NCBI GenBank assembly: GCA_013396635.1
Contig: WBMW01000582.1
Location: forward strand, 1,484,230 to 1,548,229
Source of the DNA: Penelope pileata
Taxonomy: Eukaryota > Chordata > Aves > Galliformes > Cracidae
Length of the DNA stretch: 64,000 bases
Direction of reading: 5' to 3'
Part shown: piece after piece, positions 24,801 to 36,625 of the stretch
Numbering within the stretch: position 1 is the first letter of the stretch
Layout: the number at the start of each line of letters is the position of its first letter
Program-made: the position numbers and the translations under genes
Notes under the pieces: model-generated
Told to the model about the DNA's origin: nothing
Database searches by the model: none
What the model saw: only the letters and a program-made list of their open reading frames with translations

Positions 24801-26059
24801 TCGAGGTCTGCTGTCAGCACGTGTGCTGCAGTCAGGATCAGCTCAAAAATTGCTATGATATTAAAGCTAGAACATAGGAGGTTATTTTAATTCATACTTT
24901 ATTTTTAAAGAAATAAACTTTTAATGTATGGCATCTAATCTGGATCCTGGCTGCTTCCTGAGAGAATGAAAGAGGCGTTTAGAGGCTTTTATTTGTGGTT
25001 GGCATAAAAAGATCTTTCCAGTGTAATCTTAAGCACAAGTTACATGAATTGAAGGTGCAAACTATGACCAAAGGTGTCAACTATAAACCTTTTTATCTTG
25101 TATGCTTTAAAAGAACTATATCTGAACATGTTCCGTGCTTTCTCCTCAAGATTTAAAAAAAAGAAAAAAAAAAAGGCAACCTTGATAAATATATATTTTT
25201 TTTGAGTGTTAGAAATAGTTTTTATTAGCATCTTGTCAGTTAAAAAAGCATGTACAAGACACAGCTGCGACTGGGAGCAACATTCTGGCTATAAGGCAAT
25301 TTCTCTAGAAGATGCTTGTTCTTAAAAACAGCAACTTCAGTGGTTATATTGCCTTATTTTTTTCCTACCACCTAAGAAATCCTGTTACATACAAATAGAA
25401 ATGACTAATGTATGTAGACTATACTGGTAAAAGTATATAATAGGCTCCCTCTTTGAGGCTCCAAAAAGTATGTAATGCATATCCTTATGTGACTTATGAG
25501 TGGTAGGCTAGAATCTGTGTTCAAACAAAAATCATCTCAAAAACCTCATACATCTTCAGGGCATAAATGGTCGTTTTAATCCATGGGATGACAGTGTGTG
25601 TAGGAAATCCCACTGATAAGGAGGACAGTATGAGTTGTTGACACTGTTTCCAGTCTGGTAAAATCAAACAATCTGGAAAACAAATATTTGTGCTCTACAC
25701 CTAGAAACGCATGTCTAGTCTGTCTTTAACCTGTGTTTATGTTCATGATTTTTGTTTTCTTGACATCTAAGCTTGACCCAGAGAATAACACAGTTTCCAA
25801 GCTATAAACTAACACCAGTGTTTTGACTTTCAGTCCTTAATCTGAGTTAATTGATCTGCTCATGGAAGCCTCCTCCTTGTTTCTTCTATTTGATTTTTTT
25901 CTTGGCAACTGTCAAAGTACCTAGAGAGTGTTGAATGGTGAATTAGCTCTTGTTAGGAGGTAGGTAAGCCCTTTAAGGGGAGTTAGAAAGGTAATAGAGC
26001 TAAACGTTTTCAGGTGGTGAAAGGGTGAAACAAAGAGCAATGACTGCAGATTAGGGTTT
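21829..26059. other. Intronic stretch, no gene seen
   Basis: AT-rich intron with a GC-richer, CpG-containing patch at about 22650-22930 that contains a perfect CRE octamer. T or A runs lie at 22495, 23191 and 25160. Open frames here are short and lack recognisable domains. No transposon recognised. Confidence 0.5.
22824..22831. promoter_or_regulatory. Consensus CRE (TGACGTCA)
   Basis: A perfect palindromic cAMP-response element in the most GC-rich patch of the first 10 kb of the intron outside the CpG island. CREB/ATF proteins bind this octamer. Whether it is used here is unknown; an 8-bp motif can occur by chance, though the CpG inside it makes that rarer. Confidence 0.35.
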
Positions 26060-26215
26060 GAGAGAGTGCAGGACTGGAGCAGATACCTAAAAAGGCTGCA
26101 GAAACTTTGTCCTTCGTTTTTGGACTTGGCTAAATAAAACCTTGTGTTGAAAGTAGTCCTGCTGTGAGAAGTGAGGCTAGGTGACTTCTGAAGGTTCCGA
26201 TGTTTCTGTGGTTCT
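26060..26215 (+). mobile_element. Very old CR1 3'-end remnant
   Basis: The order of short blocks follows the CR1 3' region: a degenerate C-terminal coding part, then TGCTGTGAGAAGTGAGGCTA, then GGTGACTTCTGAAGG, then a decayed tail (TTTCTGTGGTTCTG). Similarity is patchy, so this is an ancient copy or a different CR1 subfamily from the one at 21.4 kb. Limits are approximate. Confidence 0.45.
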
Positions 26216-29200
26216 GGGAGTACACTGTTCACCATGATCAATAATTAAACTAATATTTAAATTGAATGGCAGCATTCCCTTACCACGGTTAAAGATACAG
26301 CTAAGTTTGTTCCGGAGTCGACGCAGGCTATATCAGGCTTTAATCAGTCTATTTTTCCTTTGTGCTTTATGTTGTATCTGTAATCTCTTGTTTGTCTGTG
26401 ATTAGAACATTCAAAACCATAAATCCTGAGAGTATGCTTTTTAGAGACAGTAGCAGATAAGTATCTTTGAGAATACAGCTATTAAAAAGGTACATTAAAG
26501 AAGTCGTTGTGACGCTTTGTATGAGATCACAGTGTGTTTAAAAAGAAAAGCACAGAGCAAAACAGGACGTTGTCTGACAATTAAATATGCCTACAAGAAT
26601 GGTGGGCTGGAAACAATATTTCTAACAGTGCTTTTAAATCTTTATGCTTGTATGTGTATAATTGTTGCACTGATACCTAATAAATGCTAAGTGGAGCCTT
26701 ATTATATGCCTCTGAAGACAGCCCTGTGAGAAATTTTGTTGCTCCTCGTGGAAAACTCTGGTTAGCAGAAATGGTTGGTAAACGTCAGCATTTTCAAAGT
26801 GAAATGAAGACCTTAAATCTTATGAACTGGAAACAACAAAGTAGTGTTATGTAGGGGAAGGTCCTGCTTGGGTTATCTGTCCTTGTGGAGTGGTGAAGGG
26901 TTTGTCCGTGCAGAGATGAAACGAAGGAATGATGTGATGAAATAATACACCCATCTGCTGCAAAGATTGTTTTAAATGGAACAATGTGTAATTTGTCAAG
27001 GAAGGAAGAGAATATACTGCTTGAGAAGTGAACAGACAGAGGCCATGCTTGGTTTATCTGTCTTCACAGGGAGAACATGTGCATGCTAGAGATGTTCCAC
27101 AGGAAAAAGATACGTTATTTAGACCCCACCTTGCTATTAGGGCTTAGAAGGGAAGGTGGACCTAAAGTTACTGAGTGCTTGTTGTGTTACTTGTTTTTCT
27201 TCCCTTTTCCACCTTTGTTTATGCTTCTTAACAGCCTCTTATCAAATAGTCACGCTGTGTAATTTAGGCACATAAAGTTAATATCCTGGGCTGATGCGCT
27301 GCTGTTGAGTAAACTAAGGGCAGACAGTCTAAGCTAAAATTTAGCTGCTGATTGCTTAACATATCTTAAATGTGCTACATGTTCACAGATTTGACATAAC
27401 TGTATGTATGATTTTATGCTTTAATTGTTTTGGTAACATTTAAAGAACTGTAGGATTCACATATTGCTTCAAATCATGGTTGCACTATTTTGTTTAATAT
27501 CTTGGTTTACCCAGAAGTACGTACTTTTGTATTACCAATAAAAAAAATAAATAAATCAAACTTAAGGGCAGTCTTACTGAGTTTGGGAAATTTAATTTTT
27601 GGATATAACCGAAATAAGAGAATAAGGGTGAAACACCTTGTAAGACTCAAGTGTGAAACAAAAATTTCTAAACCTCTGAAGCTACTAAAAATCATTCCTG
27701 TTTCTTCAAAGGCGGCCTAAGAACAAAAAACTTGATGCCTTCAGCTTAAAAAGTCTGCAAGTGTCTGTTTCCTTAGTTGAGAGGTAAATAATTGATATGT
27801 AAAAACTTGCTAGAATGTTTTGGAGTTGCTTCTGGAAAACAGCTGAAAGAAAATAGGCCTTCTTGGTTCTCCTTAAGATACTGGGTGTTTTGCATCCACT
27901 GTTGATGCGTGGAGCTTCTTGTTTCTTTTAAGAAGCATTTTTGTGCTGTTAAGAAATTGGTTTTTTAGTTATTAATGTTACTGTTTTTTTCTCTAGCAGC
28001 GCAGGAGGGAGGTTCTGTAAACAATAATGAATTGTATGAATGTGTTCATTTTCTCAGAACAATATGCGTACATGTTTTAGTAGTACTAACTACATGTATG
28101 CAGTGTAGAGGCTTGGAGCTAAGTTGTGTGGGGAAAAAAATGCATGGAGCGTAAAATATGCTTCTAGATACCTTTCTGATCTCGAAAGTCTTGTTAGGAT
28201 TCTGTAAATGTATTTTTGGTTCAAACACTCATACTTTTTGTGCTGCAATTGACTCTGTACTTACCAGTTTCTTCTGGTACAAAAAGTACCCTAAAGTAGT
28301 TCCCTAAAGTATATTGTTCAACTTTTCTAATTTGTACCTCTTTAGTATTTTTCAGTAATATCCACAGACAGAGATATACCGCTTTCTTAGGCAATATCTT
28401 GGTAATATACAAAAACATAGATGTCAATGGAAAGCACACACCAGCAAAGCATATCTTACCCTTCTCAAGAAAATGAAAGGTGTTTTTTGTTTATGTGTGA
28501 GGCTTTTGAAATGACAGTGTTACTGGACATTTTAGAACCAGGTATTTTTCTTACTTCCTGTGGTTATATGAGAATATGGACACAGAATTTTGTGCTTCAG
28601 GCATTTCTCAGCATTAAAATATGAAAACGTTAGTTGACTGCTACAAGAAATATTAAGATGCTTTCTCTCAACGTTTGTTTTGTTTGGGATTTTTTGAAAC
28701 GTTTTAGCACATGATCAGATCTTACTCTTTATGCACATTTAAAAATAATTTTTTTCTTTATTAAAAATTCTTCTCATTAACTCCAGATTTTTAAGGAGAG
28801 ATTTTTTTCAGTCTTGTTGAGCTGTTGGTGTACTGGAAATCTCTATAGTTTTACAGAGTAAGAAAGCTCTCCTTAGAGTAAAATCTCACTGAAGTTTTTG
28901 TATTGAGAAATATAGAAATGTCAGCATAATAGAGGTAGGTGATCTCACTTTTTAATCTTTTTCTGCGAAACATTGTTTTGATGCATATGGCAAGGAATAT
29001 TTTATAGAAGGCTCTCTGACACAGAGGTTGCTTTGTTCATGGACAATAGAGTTAGCTGTGTCCTTCCCCAAGTAAGCAAGATGGAGAAAGAAGAAACTAG
29101 GATTTGTATTGCAGTATTTATTTGACAGTGAAAAAAGTGGCCCAAACTTTGTGTGAGTTCGCATATCTTTTGCTGATTTGTAAATTAGTTTTAGCACTCC

Positions 29201-29324
29201 ACTCTGATCAGAATGGGAACATACAGTCATCAGAAAGATGCTCTAAACTCTTAATGTTGTGGTTGACCCAGCTCTTCAGTTTTCTAATTTAGAGTGTTCT
29301 CATTGATCTGAATTCAGTATTGAC
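26216..29324. other. Intronic stretch, nothing recognised
   Basis: AT-rich intron DNA with only short chance open frames and small A or T runs. I saw no transposon, RNA gene or coding exon. Confidence 0.5.
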
Positions 29325-29410
29325 CCTCCTCTGAGCAGCAGTCTGGATGAGGTGACCTCCCAGGGTCATTTTTTTTTTTTTTTTTTTTAACCTCAATGAT
29401 TCTGCAGTTC
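29325..29410 (+). mobile_element. Old CR1 3' end interrupted by a T tract
   Basis: Reads as a CR1 terminus (CTGAGCAGCAGTCTGGATGA, GGTGACCTCCCAGGGTC, then AACCTCAATGATTCTG). A run of about 20 T (29369-29388) sits where CR1 normally has CCCTTCC. The tract apparently replaced or expanded within that pyrimidine stretch. Only the last 80 or so bases of the element remain. Confidence 0.7.
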
Positions 29411-29500
29411 CACATGGTGAAAATTGAAAAACATTTCTATTATTAAGTAAAACCTGTACTTTCTGCTTAACACAAATCCACTCCTCCTTTGGGATTTTTT

Positions 29501-29505
29501 AGGTG
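29501..29505. repeat. Target-site duplication, left copy (AGGTG)
   Basis: Five bases identical to 30021-30025, immediately outside the TG...CA termini of the solo LTR. Confidence 0.8.
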
Positions 29506-30020
29506 TGTCTTAGTTTCTAACAGAAGGTACTTCTCTCATAGTGTCTGATATGAAGCTATGTTTTGGTCTCAGAAGAAAAGCAAAACTGATGGAACCTGGC
29601 AGTGTTGAACACAGCCATGGACATATTCTGTTCCTCAGTGAAGCAGTTAGGAGGCATAAGGAGCCACGAACTGGGAGGAGACAGGACCAGGGCAGCTGAC
29701 GCAAACTGACCGAAGAGCTATTCCATACCACATCACATCATGTGGTTTTTACAAAAGGCGAGTCTCTTGCTCTGAGGGAGGGCCTGCTGGCTGGTTGGGT
29801 ATCGGTCGTTGGTCCCTTGCTTTGTGTATTATCTATTGTTTCTTATATATGTACTGGTATTTCTTTTATTTTCTCTGCTGTCTTAGTAAATAGTTTTTAT
29901 CTCAGCCCATGAGCTCTACCGTATTTATTCCTTAATTCTCTCCCCCATCCCACATGGTAGAGGGGAGGGTGAGCGAACAACTGTGTGGGACTTAGCTGTC
30001 TGCTGGGTCGAACCACAACA
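29506..30020 (+). mobile_element. Solo LTR of an avian ERVL-like endogenous retrovirus
   Basis: 515 bp starting TGT and ending ACA, flanked on both sides by AGGTG. A 5-bp duplication is typical of ERVL-type elements. The 3' part has the features I associate with avian LTRs of this group: a pyrimidine-rich stretch (TTCTCTCCCCCATCCCAC), then a purine block (GGTAGAGGGGAGGGTGAGCG), then the terminal GGGTCGAACCACAACA. The central block (GGGAGGAGACAGGACCAGG, then GACCGAAGAGCTATTCC) also fits. No gag, pol or env sequence is adjacent, so recombination between two LTRs probably removed the provirus interior. Orientation is inferred from the position of the terminal block. Open frames inside it are meaningless. 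Confidence 0.88.
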
Positions 30021-30025
30021 AGGTG
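30021..30025. repeat. Target-site duplication, right copy (AGGTG)
   Basis: Pairs with 29501-29505. The perfect match sets the LTR limits to the base. Confidence 0.8.
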
Positions 30026-33000
30026 GTAACAACAAGGACCACTACTCACAGATTCATGTCGGAGTCTGTTTTATCTATTTCATGTTGAACTTCCATTAAG
30101 CTGCAAATAGTGGCAGTCTGCCTTGTGTGCTCTGTTATGTCATTACATTCTTCTTTCTCCTTTGGAAGAAAAATGCAATTTTTTCCATTTAGTTTTTGTT
30201 ATTTCATTGAAATCTATGGATTCTTTTGAAATTTTATCTTTTAATTCTCAAGGGAAAGGCTAGAAATAGAGTTATTGTTAGGTAAGTTATTTGTATCTTG
30301 CTTGTGTTTTAATATAAAGATACATAAGGAGGACAAAAAGTTAAAAGTGTAACGATAGTCTTCTTTTATTTGTAAGATAATTCCATTCCCTGAGGTTACT
30401 GTGGTGTTCTCTACTACTTACCATTTTTCTTTGTGTTTAAAAATTCAAAAGCAAAGATTTTTCAGTTCAGGGTCAGAGTTTCTTTTCAACTGTATATGCT
30501 ATACATAGTTAATTTGGACACTTAATCTGATTCAAGTACAATTCAGTTTCTCATAATTCCATGAATAAATGATCAGAATAATTGCTCAGTTTGTTAATAT
30601 TTGGGTGCTCAGAACTCTTGGTTTCTATTTTGAATGGAGTATTATATAGCACTATAGCATCTATAGCACTTAAGTATGCATTTAACTCTTCCCATATCAG
30701 TTATCTGATCCAGAGCAGCACAGCTGCTCAGAAAGGACAGTGAGGCAATAGGAACAAATAATAGGCAGGAGTGGACTCTGAAAGAAACAAAATCTTGGTT
30801 TTCTGTCTCTAAGATTTTACATGTTGTTTCTCCTGTCATCCGAATTTTTTTTCTTTACCGGCTGGATTCAATTGCATTTGATGGAAGACTAGAAGTATCA
30901 AAGACTATCAAAGTCTTTACATTTTTCAGAGACCAACATCTGGGTAGAGTAAGGAGCTAAGTGACCTGACTGCAGGTAGGCTGCCCATGAGCTCATGCTT
31001 TACTAAATCTCAGAGAATTCATGTAGGAGAGAGACATTTCAACGGATGTAAGCATAGAAACTACAGCTACAGAACAGTATTGCACTCCTCATTTTAAATT
31101 TCTTATTTTATGAAATGAAATTTTGTATTTTGTGCAGTAATATATGAGAACAACTCTTTGCAAATATTTGTGGTTGCATTATACGGTTGGGCTATTGTGG
31201 ATATTGTGCAAAAAAACCCTCTTAAGCCCAATGAAACGATGATAGGAAAACTGCCAGCTATGTAAACAATAACCTGGTGGATTCTTCTCTATTTTTTTCT
31301 AATAATTAATCCGACTTTTTTGGAAATACTGTTTAAACAGGGATGTTTTTTTCCAGATTCTATTCTTTTATTCCTTGGAAAGTGAGATTTAGATAATGGG
31401 AATGTAGGCCTATACACAGGGCTATAACACTGAAAAGAGGAACCTTCCAGTATTTTATATAACACTTCTTCAGGCAAAAGAATATTCATAGGGAAGGGTT
31501 GATAGGTCCAATTGGTGTCAAGATACTGTGAATTCTTGTGTGTGGTTGTGTGTTTTTTTTTTTTTTTGTTTTTAATCGCACAGTAATGAGTGGATGAAGG
31601 AAAACTCTAAGTAAATAGTTCCAGAAACTAAGTAGTGGAAGTTGTCATGCAGTGACTTAAGGAGGCAAAGCTGGAGTGTAAGTGAAGGGCAGCTAATACA
31701 ACAGATCATAATTATGTGTGTACATGTATTTTAGTTTGAAATTCTTGCCACAACAAAACCATGGTATGAATGTGCTGGACTTGCTGTATTCTTTTACTGG
31801 AATGGTCATTAACATAAAACTTTTACGTTGTTAATGAAAACTGAAAATTTGTGTTCTGAAAGATCATGGGTACATTTTTTTTTTTTCTTCCCAAAGTTAA
31901 TGTGACTTTTCAGAGCAGTTAATCAAAATGACTAATGACAGTACCCTCTAAAACATTTTGATTGAGGTAAACAATATTGTGTAAATAAAGATGAGCAATT
32001 ACATTATTTCAGAATGCTAAAAGAAATTGCTACTGACTTCCTACTATTCTCCTAAATTTGCATTGCGTAATAGTCCTTTGTGCAGACTGGCTTAAATGCT
32101 TTCAGAAAGAGAACAAGGGGCAGAAAATGGTTGAAGTGCATGTGGAAAACATCTTGGAGTATTTTGAAAGTGTGTAACTTACAGCTGATTTTATTTGTGT
32201 ATTATATAAGCTGCATTCATGCTGCTTTTTTTCAATGCTAGGCTTGGAATCATTCCCAGCTACAGAACCCTCCCTGTGGATGGGTTCTCTGGCCGCCTCC
32301 CTGAAGGCCTGGGGACATGGGCTGTGATCTGAGAGGTCCCCTGTGCGCTTTGGACAACTGCCTGACTGATATCACTGTGAAAGTGAAAAATGAAGTTGCT
32401 TTGCTGCCTTCTGCTGTGCACGTTTGACTTTTTGAACTTTTTGTTGTTAGATCCAAAATTTTATAGAAGACCTAGCAGAATCAATTCTTATGGTTAAATA
32501 AAAGCATTTTAAAATCTTTTTTAGAAACTTTATTTGATAAAGAAAACTAAGGATGACTGTATTTCTGTCCATGTACACTTTTGCTCATGAAGGTTTAAAA
32601 AAAATTCAAGTAGGGACATCAGTTTTATTTTTACAGGTTTGTCTTCACCACAAGTAGATGCCAGTTTTTAGCCTAATGCTGCAAGATTTAATTCTTGTTA
32701 GAAGTTCCATCTTGTTGCTTAGTTTGTTTTTAATAGTATGGTTCCAACTGTGTTCATGCCAAAGATTTTTTTTCTTAAGAAAGATCTTTACGTATGCTTT
32801 TTTTTTTGAGGACTTATCACAGAATTACACAAAACCATTGCAATTGGGCATGACTTCAGCTGACATTTTACCTTTTGAGATAATTTTTTTTTTATGACTG
32901 CTGTTTGAGGACACTTGCCTCTTCCATTAACTTGTTGCTTGTTCATCAAGTAAAATATGAGAGAGATGCTGAGTAAAATATCCTATATGACATAGATATT

Positions 33001-33349
33001 CACAAGAAAATATACCTGCGGGAAGAAAAGGGTCTAATTAGTGATGTGCTGGTCACAAGCTCACAAAAATACAATTTTAAAAGCATGATTTTCCACATGG
33101 CTATACTTCTGTCTACCTATTATATACTGACATGCACTGTAGCAACTGTGAAATAGAACTGCTCTTCTAGGGTGTGAGAGAGATCTACAGTGCTGTGTGG
33201 AACAGAATTTCCCTATATGATGGAAAGTAAGTTGTCTTTGAACATGTGAAAAATCAAACTGAACGTAAAAGAAATACAAAACAAAACAGCATTTTTGGGA
33301 CTGAATTTAAATTTTTATTTAATTTTTTAAATTTAAATGTTAGACTTTT
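30026..33349. other. Intronic stretch, nothing recognised
   Basis: AT-rich DNA with T runs near 31552 and 31877. A GC-richer patch near 32240-32400 has a 68-codon minus-strand open frame with no recognised domain. An A/T-only inverted repeat lies at 33305-33338 (10-bp arms). No gene or transposon supported. Confidence 0.5.
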
Positions 33350-33533
33350 ATGAGTGCAGCATGCAAGCTCTTTATCACTGATGAAAATGCAAAGCTAGTG
33401 ATGGCAGCTATGTTGGAAAAAGAGTTCTGTAGCTGAATATTTTCTCTATCAAACAGTGTTATTGTGTTCTTTGTATCTGTTGTAGTTTCCAGGGGAATAA
33501 GTGGGAGGCATTACTTTCAGAGAGACCTACATA
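33350..33533 (+). mobile_element. Mariner-derived Galluhop-like element, copy 2, right end only
   Basis: Aligns with the right part of the copies near 37.8 and 53.4 kb: GCAGCATGCAAGCTC, then GTAGCTGAATATTTTCTC, then GTATCTGTTGTAGTTTCC, ending in the right inverted repeat (GGAGGCATTACTTTCAGAG). The left two thirds, including the transposase remnant, is missing, either deleted or never inserted. Confidence 0.75.
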
Positions 33534-33869
33534 TGTTACAGAGTCAGTGATACTCCCACTTCCCTCTGGCCCCCAAGCCTCAGTCAATGAACTAACCAGA
33601 TAACCTTTCCTACTTGGCAGATAAATGAAGCAAAGGCCAAAACTGAGATGGAATCAACTGACTTTTTAATACTCTGAGCTGCTAAGAGGTCTGTACTAGA
33701 TTTCTGGAGGTACCTGTTTCCATGTAAAATTCTCATCTATGTAATTTAGTTTTGCCAGTCTGCCTTTGAGCATGGGATTAAGATCTGTGTTTAACAAGTC
33801 TATATGAATAAGCTAACATAATAGTTGCCCTCCAGACATGAGCCTGCATCTGTTTCTCTAATGAGTCTT

Positions 33870-36010
33870 TTAGAGGTGGCATGAGATGTCAAGAAATGGC
33901 TTTTAGAGAAGCAGTATCAGGTTTCCTACCATTATTCCTGATCTTTTCAAACTTTATGGGTTCATTCTTATTCAGCATGTAACCCCTGAATCTTTTTTCT
34001 TTAGAAATGTTTGTTAACCAGTTGTTCTCCATGTCTGCTCTTTCCAAACTGTCTCCAGTAAAACATCCCTGTAAAGCTTCATGCTCTTTTTCTTCAAGCT
34101 GCTGCTTCATTTTTTGGAGATGTTTTTGAATTCCAATCTTGTTTGTCATGCATGTACTGTTTGTGCCAGTTTCATATAGTAATGAAAATTTTTGTATAAT
34201 TTTCTGATTTATTATCTAGGTAGCCAATGACATTGTAAAGAACCGGGCAGAGACCAAGTTTTCCCCTTGGAACATGCCCTTCTCAGTGTCCTTCAGCATG
34301 TTCTTGCTTTCTGACAGTGATAAGCACTCCTTGGGTCTAGTTATCCAATCAGTCTTGTCTCCTTTTGAAGACGATTTCAGCAGAGTAATGCCAAATTTGC
34401 TTTGAGGAATGTCTGATAATTAAGAAGCAATACTTTTAGGATGAAGGTTTAGCTGACCAGTCTCGTAATTCTGATTCCTCTCTTTTCCCCTAGTTTTTAC
34501 ACCTCATAGGCTTTCATTCAAGTCTTTCCTTACTGCGTTTATCCATGAGTTTTCAAATGCAATTTGAAATTACTGAAATTGCTTTGAATAGTTTTAAAAC
34601 ACACTACATGAAGTTCTTCAGAGTCAGCCTTTTTTGAAAACATTGGTATGAGTACTCTGATTTCTTTTTTTTCCCCATCTGGGTTAGTTATCTTTGTTCT
34701 GGTGATGTTTGAAGCTTGATGAAAGAAGAACATTTCAAAGTTTAATGTTTTTCACCGATCTCTGCGCAGAGTATCAGGCAAACTCTTTTGTTATGTTTTT
34801 AAGACTACAATTGTAGTCAAATCATTCCTTGCTATTGTTGATACTTTCTGCTAATATGGTCTCTAGTATAGTGTCTAGTGACTCATTTTTTTGGTGTGGT
34901 CTTAAATGTTCATAGTGTTTTTTTTTTGTTCTCATCCTTATTACTCACACTGAGTCTCCATTCTGAAAGTTTTCATGTTTGATGTCAATCAAAAACACAA
35001 TTTGCCTAATTCAGTTTTTCAGTACTCCTACTGCCAGTTTGGGTTCCTTCTTAGACTTTTTCATAAACCCAGAGATCATTGAGGATTGCAAAGCCTCTGC
35101 TTTAATTTTACTCGTCTCAATTCTGTCTTCTCTGAGGAGTGTGAAACTATCATGCTGTGGTTGCTCTTAGCACAACAGCTTTTCACCTTCTCCATCTCAG
35201 TCATTTCCTTTGTATTGGTTGTCTTCAGAATTTGAAGAGCCTTTTGGTATGTTCTTCACCTTAGAAAAGTGTTTGCCAATGCATTCCAAGAACTTGAAGA
35301 ACAATTTTGTGCCTTAGTGACTAAGTATAGTGCAAAGACAAAAGTATGGAGATGTTATTTGTGGGGCCTTTTACAGTTCTGGGAGTATATGCTCATTGCA
35401 TATTTATCACCTGTGAGAAATGTGCATCAGGTGTTGGTCCTTGGTGCATGCCACACATCCGTGAGTGATATAGAGCAGAATTCTGTACAGATTGTTGTGC
35501 ATGCACAGGGGACAAGCTGCTCTGAGAGCTTTGAGGAGATGCACTTCCTTCCTGAGTAGGTACTTTTGTCTGCCTTTGCAAAGGAGGTGCTCCTGTGCAC
35601 AAATTCAGCTTTGGTTCCACTGGAGGGGAAACTGTGCTGAATGTACCAGTGGTGTGTTTCAGCATGTATCATGCAACTCCAACAATGGATTCAAGGCATA
35701 TTTGTAGCTGCAAAGAATGCTTTCAGTACTCCAAGGAGCTCAGCTAGGTGTGTGTGTTCTGCTGTACTTCTTGAAATCCTTTTGAAATTGAAGTTCTGTG
35801 CATTGAATTAGTCTGCTTGCTGTTTAAAAGACAGAAATGGCTCATTTTTAGTAGTCATAGGAGCTGTTTTACAATCTAGTTATGTCTTAATTGCCCGTTA
35901 TAACATTCACATTCTTTAGTTTATTCTCAATGCTTTTTGTATTCAGCTGTTTTGTGAGTTCTCTGAATAGTTTTTCTCCTGTAACTTTCCCATTTCTTAG
36001 TTTTTTATAT
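33870..36010 (-). pseudogene. Possible decayed retrocopy of an unidentified gene
   Basis: Read on the minus strand, this 2.1 kb is purine-rich and falls into consecutive open blocks broken by stops and frame changes. Recognisable blocks, 5' to 3', are near 35665-35393 (Pro/Ser/Gln-rich, PPLQRQTKVPTQEGSASPQS), 34733-34539 (ITNPDGEKKEIRVLIPMF), about 34430-34215 (ITRPKECLSLSESKNMLKD) and 34149-33889 (QKHLQKMKQQLEEKEHEAL, coiled-coil-like). Composition looks protein-like, and no introns are apparent. I could not identify a parent protein, found no poly-A tail or target duplication, and AT-rich introns yield 60-90 codon frames by chance. It is therefore a candidate only. It cannot be a functional gene as it stands. 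Confidence 0.35.
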
Positions 36011-36079
36011 TTTGTGGTGTGTTTAGTCTTTACTGTGGAGCTTAGTCATACCTCCTCACTTTGTTAAATGGAAATGAGC

Positions 36080-36313
36080 CATTTGCAGCCCTTGCAGTAG
36101 AAGATGCTTGTGGTTTCCTGGGCTGTGTTAGGAGGAGTGATGCCAGCAGGTTGAGGGAGGTGATCCTTCCCACCTGCTCAGTACTGATGAGGCCTCATCA
36201 GTTCTGAGCTTCTCAGCACAAGAGAGATGTGGAGCTACTGGAGAGAACCCAGTGAAGAGCTGCTAAGATGAGTGTCCTTTCTATGAGGGAAAGGCTGAGA
36301 GAGCTGGGACTGT
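36080..36313 (+). mobile_element. Old CR1 LINE, left part (split by a nested insertion)
   Basis: Matches the distal ORF2 part of CR1 with many substitutions: GCCAGCAGGTTGAGGGAGGT, then GAGCTTCTCAGCACAAGAG, then GGAAAGGCTGAGAGAGCTGG. The similarity stops at GGGACTGT and resumes at 36482 with the next CR1 block in register. Its coding frame is broken. Confidence 0.82.
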
Positions 36314-36481
36314 CTAGAATTGAATAGCTCAGTTGGAAGTGACCTACAAAGTCCAACTGTCTGACCTCCTCAGGACTAACCAAGAGTTGAAGCATATTAT
36401 TGAGGGCATCATCCAAGTCTTTTGAACACTGGTAGGAATGGGACATCAACTCAAGGGACTTCTTCCAGTGTTTGACCACCA
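36314..36481 (-). mobile_element. CR1 3' fragment nested inside another CR1
   Basis: On the minus strand this is a CR1 terminus. On the + strand it begins with the reversed tail (AGAATTGAATAGCTCAGTTG), continues through a reversed version of the GACCTC / TTGAACAC blocks, and ends TTCCAGTGTTTGACCACC. It lies between two halves of a + strand CR1, so it inserted later. It is itself well decayed. Confidence 0.78.
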
Positions 36482-36625
36482 TCAGCTTGCAGAAGAGAAG
36501 GCTCAGGTGGATCTTATCAGTGTAAGTAAATTGATAACAATGAATTGAAAGCGGGGTGAAAAGAAGAGGAGGCTAAGCTCTTTTCAGTGGTGTCCAGTCA
36601 TAGCACATGAGATTGTATTCTCTTC
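36482..36625 (+). mobile_element. Old CR1 LINE, right part
   Basis: Continues the CR1 interrupted at 36313: CAGCTTGCAGAAGAGAAGGC, then GGTGGATCTTATCAGTGT, then GCTCTTTTCAGTGGTGTCCA. The element loses similarity near 36625, before a CR1 tail, so its 3' end is missing or decayed. Confidence 0.78.

Noticed and set aside
29510..29731. 73-codon minus-strand frame
   Set aside because: Lies wholly inside the solo LTR.
36213..36482. 89-codon minus-strand frame
   Set aside because: It is read from the nested CR1 and its host CR1.
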